From: Gonocerus acuteangulatus
Lineage: Eukaryota > Arthropoda > Insecta > Hemiptera > Coreidae
DNA: 64,000 nt
Assembly: GCA_946811695.1 (NCBI GenBank)
Contig: OX328131.1
Location: 12,371,141-12,435,140 of the forward strand
Reading direction: 5' to 3'
Positions 34,441 through 43,866 of this stretch are shown piece after piece. Positions within the stretch are counted from its first letter, which is position 1, and each line of letters begins with the position of its first letter. The notes beneath the pieces were generated by a model. It was not told the origin of the DNA and made no database searches. It worked only from the letters and a program-made list of their open reading frames with translations. Both the position numbers and the translations under genes were made by a program.

Positions 34441-34540
34441 ATTACTCAGCAGGCTATGTATGATATTCATGAACCAGCCAATTTTCTCGATATATTTTCA
34501 ATATGAAAGAGGTTTCACCTTTCCCTGCACTAGGTATATT

Positions 34541-34672
34541 TTAGCGCGGTTCCTCCCTCCCCCCATAGGGAGGTTATAAGGTTGATGATAAGGTTGGGCA
34601 ATCCGGAAGTGCCGACTAGAAAATTTTGCGTTTCAGAACCCCTAGAGAACGAAAATAACGGTGGTTCAAATT

Positions 34673-34723
<51 letters not shown>

Positions 34724-34724
34724 T

Positions 34725-34775
<51 letters not shown>

Positions 34776-35078
34776 CTGTTCGCTCTCTAGGTCGAAGACG
34801 AATGGTCCGATTTTGATGAAATTTGGTACAAAAATCCGTCGTCCAATTTGAAAGGTCAAGTTCGTTAACCAGCGAAATCCGCCTACCGGAAGATGGCGTT
34901 TGGGGCGAAATTCGCGCAAAAAAAATCGTAACGCTTACGTTTTTGAGTTCATAAGCTTCTAAGTACTCGTTTTATATGATTCCTGGGCAAGGAAAACGAA
35001 TGAAACCATTTTCAAGGCGATAGCTTTAACCGTTTTCGAGAAAATTGAAAAATATTTTTTGAATACCGTTTTTGAACC
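34541..35078 (+). mobile_element. HINE-A, 5' part of an interrupted copy
   Basis: It starts TTTTAGCGCGGTTCCTCCC, but the second half of the hairpin is damaged (ATAGGGAGGTTATAAGG). It carries a compound (TA)n tract (34676-34770, with TGTATA and TAAATA interruptions), then TTTGTCTGTTCGCTC and the standard downstream block to GAATACCGTTTTTG. The element resumes at 37804 (GGTTTGGGTACTTA), as shown by uninterrupted copies such as 26918-29330. Confidence 0.78.
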
Positions 35079-35092
35079 TGACAGTTCAAAGA

Positions 35093-36693
35093 TAGCCCGA
35101 CTCGCAGGAACTGCATCATCTTAGCGCGGTTCCATTCATATCCCTAGTGTCATTTTGAATACGTAGAATACAAACTGTTATTACTTTGTTTAGATCATTC
35201 TTAATGTAAACATATATTCCAAAGAAAAGCAAAATTGTCTGCAAGGCACAAGAAACTATCCTAAGCGGAAATTACTCTTTCCGCCGTCCCAAGTTTCGCT
35301 CTACGAAGACTCTACTACGAATATGTTTCTAATTGACTTACCTTGCTTTACTAACATATCCATTTTAGTGTTAAATGCAATTAAAAACACTTACCTACTA
35401 ATTTTACTGTTAAATGCAATAAAACAAAATAAAATTGTACAAGAAAATTAGAACGTGGTGTAATTTTTTAATGAACTACAGCCACATACAACCACAAAAT
35501 ATAATTATATTTCTAGTATAGTATTTGGCTGCATGACTTACTACAGGTAAAGTAACTGTCACCTGCCCTAGGATGCATCTGGATTTATGAAGTGCAATAA
35601 AAGCCTACCTGAAGCCTGCCTACTACCTGGCCCGGGCAGATGTCTGACTCTACACGGAGAATATTTACGTTTTCAGTTTTGTTACAAGTTCAGAGAATTT
35701 GTATTTATTCCTCTCTTTTATTGAAAAATACATTCTCCTACTAGAAGCAATAAAACAATAACAAGAAATAACCAGAATCCTCTTCTAGAGATACCTATAT
35801 CATACGTTGAATGCATTGAAAAATATCAAAAATTTTCACATTTTCTTGTGTTCTTCTACTATAGTAATAATTTTATATTATTTCGAGATATTAATGAAAG
35901 TATACAAAGTTCCCAAAACTTTTCATTATTTGTAGCAACAGAAAATTAGTCTCATCTTACCTATCCTGTTTTACACACAAATACATTTTCCTAACATAAG
36001 AAATTACAAAAATAAAAATCAATAAAAAACCAAGGGAAAGAGACAAAAATAACGACAAAAACCCGTTCATAAGAACTAAGCAGACGTATTTGAAGTTTTA
36101 AACACTTATTTCTTCGATTGACATCACCTAATCAAAAACTGTTTCAGAATGTTTTTTGTAGAGATTTTAGAAAGCTTTCAAATAGTTCTTATCCACTTAT
36201 GCAAATTTCCCAACCGTGTTCGAGATATTAATGAAAGTATACGAAGTTCCCAAAACTTTTCATGTCTGTTCATTAAATATTTTATTCTAACCCTTTCTTA
36301 ACTCCAAACGTAACCAAAAGTTTAACATGTTAGTTTTGATGAAATTCAAACATGCAAAAAATGTTTCAACTGAATCCCATGATTGTAAGTAGCAACACTA
36401 AAAACATTATTCAGCAACTATTTTTCCAATTTTCTCAAAAACGGTTAAATCTATCGCCTTAAAAATGGTGTCATTCGTTTTTCTAAGCCAAGAAGCCTAT
36501 AAAACGAGTACTTGCATGCATATGAAGTAAGCGGAACGATTTTTTTCGCGCGAAATTCGCTCCAAAAACCATGTTCCGGTGTGCAGATTCTGCTGGTTAA
36601 CGAACTTGACCTTTCAAATTAGACGAAAGATTTTTGTACCAAATTTCATCAACATCGGACCATTAGGGGAGCCGGAAAACCGCGAACAGACAA

Positions 36694-36742
<49 letters not shown>

Positions 36743-36882
36743 AATTTGAACCACCATCATTTTCAGTCTCTAGGGGTTCTGAAACGCTAAATTTTCTGGT
36801 CGGCACTTCCGGATTGTTTCATGAGATCAACCTTATAAGCGGGGTTCGTCCCTATGAAGGGAGGGAGGAACCACGCTAAAAC
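35093..36882 (-). mobile_element. HINE-A, full-length, nested insertion, left half of palindrome
   Basis: Minus orientation. The 5' end is at about 36882 (TTTTAGCGTGGTTCCTCCC), the (TA)n tract at 36696-36740, and the 3' end at 35093 (GATGCAGTTCCTGCGAGTCG on the minus strand, preceded by GGAACCGCGCTAA). It lies inside the interrupted copy 34541/37804. Its 3' half matches 37804-38622, so both belong to one subfamily. Confidence 0.78.
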
Positions 36883-37803
36883 GGTCCGATTTTGATGAAA
36901 TTTCGTACAAAAATCTTTCGTCTAATTTGAAAGGTCAAGTTCGTTAACCAGCAGAATCCGCAAACCGGAACATGGTTTTTGGAGCGAATGTCGCGCGAAA
37001 ATAATCGTTCCGCTTACTTCATATGCTTGCAAGTATTTGTTTTATAGGCTTCATGGCCTAGGAAAACGAATGAAACCATTTTTAAGGCGATAGCTTTAAC
37101 TGTTTTCGAGAAAATTGGAAAAATAGTTTTGAATAACGTTTTTGGTTTGGGTACTTAAAATCATGGGATTCAGTTGAAACATTTTCTGCAAGTTCGAATT
37201 TCATCAAAACTAATATGTTGAAATTTTGGTTACGTTTGGAGATAAGGAAGGGTTAGAATGAAATATTTTATTAACAGACGTGAAAAGTTTTGAGAACTTC
37301 GTATACTTTCATTAATATCTCGAAAACGGTTGAGAATCTAGGTAAGCGGAGGGTTACCATTAGAAAGCTTACTAAATGTTCTACCAAAAGGATTCTGAAG
37401 AAAGTTTTGATTAGGCGATGTCAATCGAAGAAATAAGTGCTTAAACATTGAAGTAATTGATTTCGTTTATTCGAACGGTTCTTTTTGTCTGTTTTTATTC
37501 CTTGTTTTTTTTTTAATTGCTTATAGTTGGATAATGTATTTGACAATAAAACAGGTTAAGTAAAATATAAAAACAATTTATTGTTGTTAGAAATATAGAG
37601 AGAGATTCGAAGACCTTGTGACTTTTTCAACTGCCTGGATGCCTTTCTGGGGTTGGCCGACCCATCCAGGTAAGATCATAAATCAAGACCTTTCTAGAAA
37701 CGTGGAAACAAAATAATAACGATTTCTACTTTAATCTTTCCAAATGAGACTATGTATAAGAACGGAACCGCGCTAAGATGGTGCAGCTCCTACGAGTCGG
37801 ACT
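36883..37803 (+). mobile_element. HINE-A lacking its 5' start, head-to-head with 35093-36882
   Basis: It begins abruptly at CGGTCCGATTTTGATGAAAT, directly after the 5' terminus of the minus-strand copy, with no AGCGCGGTTCC start of its own. It continues through AAGGTCAAGTTCGTTAACC to the normal 3' end GGAACCGCGCTAAGATGGTG, CAGCTCCTACGAGTCGGAC. Both outer ends of the 35093-37803 unit are therefore HINE 3' ends in inverted orientation. Confidence 0.78.
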
Positions 37804-38622
37804 TTTTGGTTTGGGTACTTAAAATACCTTAGTTTTTAAATGTATTTTTTTTCTCGATTTGCCTTAGTTTATAATTGGTTGCTGTTATTTTTATTGCATT
37901 TTTTTCAATAAAACATGACAAGTAATTGAGAAGCTTGTTTGCATTTTGAAATGACTTTGAGAGTCTTGCTTTAGATTGAGGAATTTCAGCTTGTAACTTT
38001 TGGGCGTTAACAATTTTCATGAAATATAAAAAACAAACTGAAAATGTAAACATTCTCTGTGTAGAGACAGACATCTACCCGGGTCGAGCTACTAGGCAGA
38101 CTTCAGGTAGGCTTTTATTGCACTTCATAAATCCAGATGCATCCTAGGAGAGATGACAGTTACTTTACCTGTAGGAAGTCACACAGCCAAATACTATAGC
38201 AGAAATATAATTATATTTTGTGGTTGTATGTGGTGTAGTTCATTAAAAAATAACACTACTTTCTCATTTCCTTGTACAATATAATTTTGTTTAAATGCAT
38301 TTAAGAGTAAAATGAGTAGTTTAGTATTTTTAATTGCACTTAACACTAAAATGGATATGTTAGTAAGGCAAGTGAAGTAAATTAGAAACATATTCGTAGT
38401 AGTGTCTTCGTAGAGCGAAATTTAGGACGGCGGAAAGAGTAATTTCCGCTTAGGATAGTTTCTTGTGCCTTGTCGACAATCTTGCTTTTCTTGGGAATAT
38501 GTGTTTACATTAAGAATGATATAAACAAAGTAATAACTGTTTCTATTCTAAGTCTACAAAATGACACTAGAGATATGAATGGAACCGCGCTAAGATGACG
38601 CAGTTCCTGCGAGTCGGACTTT
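37804..38622 (+). mobile_element. HINE-A, 3' part of the interrupted copy
   Basis: It resumes with GGTTTGGGTACTTAAAATAC and ends GGAACCGCGCTAAGATGACG, CAGTTCCTGCGAGTCGGAC, T-run. Internal blocks such as CACTTCATAAATCCAGATGC and TCGTAGAGCGAAATTTAGG recur inversely at 35300-35640 in the nested copy. Confidence 0.75.
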
Positions 38623-39075
38623 TTTAGTGAGGACATATTTACAGATAGTAAGCAGAAGTAAAAATCACCATAATTGAAGACCTCCTTCACCATAAAAAAA
38701 TTGCCGCATTAGTGAAATTATGCTAAATCATCGAAAATGTCCAACTTAGATCTATAAATTTACCAAATGGGGTACAAGGCAAAATCAGGAAAAATTTCAC
38801 ATGATCACAGGCAAACATTTTTGAATTAAAACCTTCTTTCAAGATAATACTTATGAAAACTTCGTCTAATTATTAATCAGTCCGTAGGATCAAAAAGTCC
38901 AAGACAGTCTTGATATTTTTCTATAAACCTAAAAATTATTAATATAATTCTATTGACTATTAACTTCTATTCATAGGTCGGAGAGAGAGGGGGTTAAGTA
39001 ATGACAATGTACATTTTTGTTGATAATTAAAAATTTTACAGGGCTGAAAAATCAAACATGGTTACTCTGAGAGTG
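38623..39075. other. spacer between HINE nest and right flanking arm
   Basis: AT-rich. No feature is supported. Confidence 0.35.
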
Positions 39076-39425
39076 ATCTCATGAAGGCATTCCTGTCAAT
39101 TGTCAAATATGAGTTATGGTCCTCCAATGAATGCCCCTGAGAGGCTCGTTTTTCAATATACTTATATTTTTTTCTACTGGAAGATGCTTTTTTTAAAAAA
39201 AAAATCAAACGAGATATTTTTGTTATTAGCTGTAAAAAAAATTATTAAAATTGGCCACCATTCGTCAATTGGAATGGACTGGCCCACGTATACGTTGTTG
39301 ATGGTCATTTTGGCCAAAACGAGTCGTTTCTGACCTATGGTGGCATTGACTTTTTTCTTCCTCGTGACACGTAGATTCGAAATATGCGATAAAAAAATTT
39401 GACCTTGAATAACATTTCAATGCTT
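39076..39425 (-). repeat. right arm of the inverted pair flanking the HINE nest
   Basis: Reverse complement of 34037-34440 block by block: CATGAAGGCATTCCTGTCAA, TGAGAGGCTCGTTTTTCAAT, CAATTGGAATGGACTGGCCC, GTCGTTTCTGACCTATGGTG, GTAGATTCGAAATATGCG. It is similarly diverged throughout, so the pairing is old. Confidence 0.85.
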
Positions 39426-40516
39426 TGAAAGGTCAAGTTTGTTAGTCAGCAGAATCAATCAACCATAGCTCGGAGTCAGACTTTTTTTGTAACCCACGGG
39501 TTCTGAAACGTGGGCACTTGTTATCTCCTAACATTCCACGCAGGATTGCTTTAAAAACGGGTTTCCCTTCTATGGAATATTTTTCTAAGGTCTGCTTTAA
39601 AGGTGGCGTTTTAGTGAACGCAAGGAGAAAAAAAGGTTTTCCTGGAAGATTGACCCTCAGTCCAAAATAACCGAGGAACTTGACCCTTTGGCCCGCTTTG
39701 GCGAAATCCCCCATACCTATCTTCCGAAAACGGTCACGTCAGACAAACAGCTGTATTTGCCTTCGACATTAGTCCGTTTCGTCTGCTAGTTTCTATTGAC
39801 AGAGCCTCCCCTTGCTATCTAGGCTAGAAGCTGAACTACCGGACACTTCCATTAACGGCAGACACCCTGTCCACGACCTACATCCGCATCGGCTCCTTCT
39901 GATCCTAGCCGGCAGTACATCAATGTCTAGGGTTCATCGGATCAAGTCATGGCCCAATCAGTGATCGGTTTCAACGACCCTACTAAGGGCCAGGAATGCC
40001 TCAGAAGAAATATGGCGGCTTTCCTGTGCTACATACAATATTTATGGCCATAGATTAGGAGTTTCCGTAATAAATAATAAAGGCGTGGTTGTTTAAAACA
40101 AAGGAGTTCAAAATGAGCCATTTTTCCACACTTTAATATAATCATTAGTCCTGGTAAGGTTTGGAAAGCCTGAAAAGGGAACTGTTAATATTTTTTTTTT
40201 AACTCTTAGCTATTTCTGCGGAAAACCTGTATTTATAATCTATTTTGACAATTAAACTAATTCAATCCATTTGACCTCAAGTGTCCCTCAAAAATCCCAA
40301 ATCCGTTACCAAGGACTTATACTCAACAAACGATTAATTTGGACACTAAACACTACTCAGAAGAGACAAGAACTCCACCGGCGCACGGTGGGCCAGGTAG
40401 CACTTTTACCACGAAAAAATTGTAATATTTTATATCAACAGAATGTCGTGAAACCTATCACAATGTAGACAGAAGCCTTTCTGGATTATGTTCTTAACTT
40501 AACTTATATTTACTAA
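39426..40516. other. intronic sequence with minor HINE-A scraps
   Basis: AAAGGTCAAGTTTGTTAGTC with AGCAGAATC (39428-39458) and CGGAGTCAGACTTTTTTTG (39471-39489) resemble HINE-A pieces. A 90-residue minus-strand frame (39442-39714) contains GYFGLRVNLPGKPFF but matches no family I know. I do not call it a gene. Confidence 0.35.
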
Positions 40517-40822
40517 TCCCTATATATAAAAATCACTTGTTTGTCTGTTTGTCCATTTGTTTGTATCTTATACAAATCCACACCATTTGACCGCTTTTGA
40601 CCAAACTTGGCACTCATGTAGGTCTTGATCCGGGGAGTGTCATAGGCTAAGTTAAAATCGTCTAGGACTAACAGTTCCGAGGTCACGGGTTCGAAACTGT
40701 GAACTCGAACAGTTACCGATTTATGTTATAAGATTTTAATATTATTTATTCGTTTTCTAATTTATTTGGGCTCCTCTAGATGCAGAAAGTAGGTGTAGCA
40801 TGGCACACCGGGTTACAGCTAG
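40517..40822 (+). mobile_element. short non-autonomous Helitron (canonical ends)
   Basis: 306 bp. The left end is A|TCCCTATATATAAAAATCAC, then the TTGTTTGTCTGTTTG run typical of arthropod Helitrons. The right end CACACCGGGTTACAGCTAG|T ends in CTAG (CTRR). Insertion between A and T fits rolling-circle Helitrons, and there is no target duplication. No Rep/helicase is encoded. Confidence 0.82.
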
Positions 40823-41121
40823 TGTAACATAAATTCAATAGAGGCCAGTATAAAAATGCATTCTTTACTCTTTCCTGTATTGTGAACAATTTGTATGTGA
40901 TGGGAAAAAACTAAGTTCATTTTCTGATTTAGCATACCCAAATTAGCGATAAAAACATATTAAAATAAAAACCCACATATCGTCGATACAAATGCAAAGT
41001 ATCGAATGTGAAAAAACGCATTTTTCATTTTAAATCTTTGCTGATTGCTGTTGGACTTATGGATGGCAAACTCTCGAATCTAAGTTCACACAGTGAAAGG
41101 AGGATGTTACCACAGACAAAA

Positions 41122-41411
41122 GGAAATACAATATAGCTCTCTAGAAGACAGGTAGATCCTAGGCTTAGAAACAGCCATTCCATCAAACACAGGTCAGCTG
41201 GTCATCTTTCTCCTTATTAGGTTGGGAAATACAATATAGCTCTCTAGAAGACAGGTAGATCCTAGGTTTAGAAACAGCTAGTCCATCAAACACAGGTCAG
41301 CTGGTCATCTTTCTCCTTATTAGGTTGGGAAATACAATATAGCTCTCTAGAAGATAGGTAGATCGTAGGTTTAGAAACAGCTAGTCCATCAAACACAGGT
41401 CAGCTAGTCGA
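41122..41411 (+). repeat. 103-bp minisatellite, ~2.9 copies
   Basis: GGAAATACAATATAGCTCTC begins units at 41122, 41225 and 41328. Each has GAAGACAGGTAGATCCTAGG and CATCAAACACAGGTCAGCT. Copies differ at a handful of bases. Confidence 0.93.
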
Positions 41412-41732
41412 GTTTCACTTAATCACAAGTCTAGTACACCAGCATAGTACTTATTTGTCATTGGTGATTGTCACCTAAGAAGTTTTATTGACATGTAACA
41501 AGGTCCTTTTTAGTGACAAGTGAGAATTTTGAGTAAACACCGGAAGTACAAGTGACTAGGAATGGGGGAAAAACGAATAAAAAAACACAATAAAAATATA
41601 TATACAAAAAAAAAATAAACAAAGAAGAAGAAAGGAAAAAATAAGTTTGAATGATTAAACACGTCAAAAAGTAATGACAAAAAAAAATAATAACAAAGAT
41701 AAATAAAAAATTAAAATAAATATATACATTTC

Positions 41733-42518
41733 AGCGCGGATACTCCCTCCGTCCATAGGAAACCCGCTTATGAGGTTGAAATCTGCGCGAAAAAATCCTA
41801 AGGCTTACGTTTTCGAGAAATATTGAAACACTGACTTTTCTAAACTAATTTTCAGTTTGGTTATTCAGAAACGATTAATTCAGTTGGAACTTGTTCCAGG
41901 CGTTTGATATTCACTTTATCTGTGTATAGGTAAATTTTGGTTTCGTTTGGAGTTAAGGAAGTTCTAGAAATAAAATATTTCATTAACAGGCATGAAAAGT
42001 TTTGGGAGTTTCGTATAATTTCTAAAATATCTGGAAAACGGTTGGGAAAGTGGAAGGTTACAATTCGAAAGCTTACTAAATTCCCTACAAAAAAGATCCT
42101 GATGTCATTTTCAATGGGCTGATGTCAATCGAAGAAATAAGGACTTCAAAATTCGCAATTGTTAGTTTTGCTCTTTTGAACGGGTTTATGTATTTGTTTG
42201 TCTAAAGTTTTAACTTGTTGTTTCCCATTTTAATTGCATTTAACATTAAAATGAGTATTTGACTAAAACAAGGTAAGAAAATGAGAAAAATTGTTATAGT
42301 GTTTCCAAGAGCGAACGCTGAGAAGGTGAGGGAAGTCGCCATGATACTGTCAGTTTCCTGTTGTGGCACCTTAAATCTATTTTCTCTTGGAGATTTTATT
42401 TTATATTTTTCACGAACGATTAAACCCTACCAAGAACTGCTACTATTCCTTTAATAATAGCACTAGAGATATGAACAGAACCGCGCTAAGATGACGCAGT
42501 TCCTGCGAGTCGGACTTT
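41733..42518 (+). mobile_element. HINE-A, internally deleted
   Basis: It starts TTTCAGCGCGGATACTCCC (diverged) and skips the (TA)n and opening blocks, going straight to the ATCTGCGCGAAAAAATCCTA region. It then follows the family through GGAGTTAAGGAAG and GAAAAGTTTTGGGAG to the end GAACCGCGCTAAGATGACG, CAGTTCCTGCGAGTCGGAC, T-run. Confidence 0.78.
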
Positions 42519-42740
42519 TTATGTGTGTTTTTCTTTCTTTTTTACGGATGCTTAAATCTGGTTCTTATATCTATGCAATCATAATTTTTTCCAAAGCAGC
42601 ATTGTATCAAATGCAATATTAGAAACACAACTCTGTCTGGAATACACAGTACTGTAAACACTTTTAATCCTAACATTATACTCTTCACGATTTATCTGTA
42701 GTTTAAGGGCGGTGATGACCAAGTAGGTTTCTGCCCTTAA

Positions 42741-42913
42741 GCAGGATGCACACGGTCAGGCAGGCCTGTCAGGCCTGAACTGTCCGCCTGAAAACCTGTC
42801 GCCTGAACGTTTATATATTCCGGCCGGTCTGTCAGTTAAGACTGTTCAGGTGACAGGCTTTCAGGCGGACTGTTCAGGTCTGGACAGGCCTGCCTGTCCG
42901 TGTGTAGCCTGCT
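42741..42913. mobile_element. near-palindromic MITE
   Basis: The left half GCAGGATGCACACGGTCAGG to CCTGTCGCCTGAAC is mirrored by GTTCAGGTGACAGGC to CCGTGTGTAGCCTGC, leaving a loop of only ~45 bp. TTAA flanks the left end and TTTAA the right, so a TTAA target is possible. The arms also contain internal CAGGCCTG / TTCAGGCGGAC repeats. Confidence 0.85.
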
Positions 42914-43593
42914 TTAAAATCCCAACCCCTAAGCGACAAGTAAGCTTCCCCACCACCAATCTACTATACAGTTGTCCCTTGTCACATCGCGTAAACAGCC
43001 CAACAAGTGTTTAGTGACAAGTGAGTTACTGTAAGGACCATACTGGCCCTAGACCTTTAAATGATTAGGGCAGAGTGGGGTCTACTTAAAAAATCAAAAA
43101 AAAATTAACAAATGAATCTTCATCTTGGATTCTAATATATTAAACCCTGATATGCTCAAAATTTGGAATGATTTTGATAAATAAATGTAGAAAACTCACA
43201 TTTTTTTTTTATTTTTAGGTATGCATATATTGTTTTTGACTGGTGACAATTTATAATTATAATAAACTTCAATAATGGTAAAATAATGTTTTATTAATTT
43301 AACATTTACTCATACTTCACTAATAAAGTCCTATGAGGTCAATCGATCCCACCATTTTGGTGAACCAGCAAAATCTGCCGACCGGAAAATTGTATTTTTC
43401 GACAAAACTCGCTCGAAACAAATATATTATATTATAATATAATCAAACATAATCAAGTATAATTCTGTAATTGTATTTTTTCTCATTAGATCACATAAAA
43501 GGCGCTAACATGAGCCCTCTTTATTTTTATGCGTTGCGGAAAAGTCTACGCCTGAATCACATAGGCATTAGCAACCACCCACATTCTGAGCCA
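42914..43593. other. intronic sequence; one HINE-A scrap
   Basis: AT-rich. TGGTGAACCAGCAAAATCTG and CCGACCGGAAAATTG (43360-43390) resemble the AACCAGCAGAATCCGCC block of HINE-A. Nothing else is supported. Confidence 0.4.
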
Positions 43594-43753
43594 ACGGCCA
43601 TAGCCACGTTGAATGCACCGGTTCCCGTAGATCACCGAAGTTAAGCAACGTCGGGCATGGTCAGTATGGGTGACCGACCACGTGCTGTTGGCATTATAAA
43701 AGGGTGGTAACCTATAGATAGTCCGGCGCTAATAGCAAAATAGTTTATGCGCC

Positions 43754-43790
<37 letters not shown>
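43594..43790 (+). mobile_element. 5S rRNA-derived SINE, most complete copy
   Basis: The head CCAACGGCCATAGCCACG through CCGAAGTTAAGCAACGTCGG and TATGGGTGACCGACCACG is a 5S rRNA 5' region with a shortened 3' part. Then comes AAAGGGTGGTAACCTATAG, the middle block of tRNA-headed S1, then CCGGCGCTAATAGC and ATGCGCCGTT, the tail type seen after other SINE heads here, and a ~34-bp A-run. It is a mosaic of three modules. Confidence 0.9.
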
Positions 43791-43791
<1 letters not shown>

Positions 43792-43866
43792 ACCCACATT
43801 GCAAATTCTTATTTCAAATAAATGTGCTCATTATAGCATAATCAAATAATTTAATATTATATTTAT

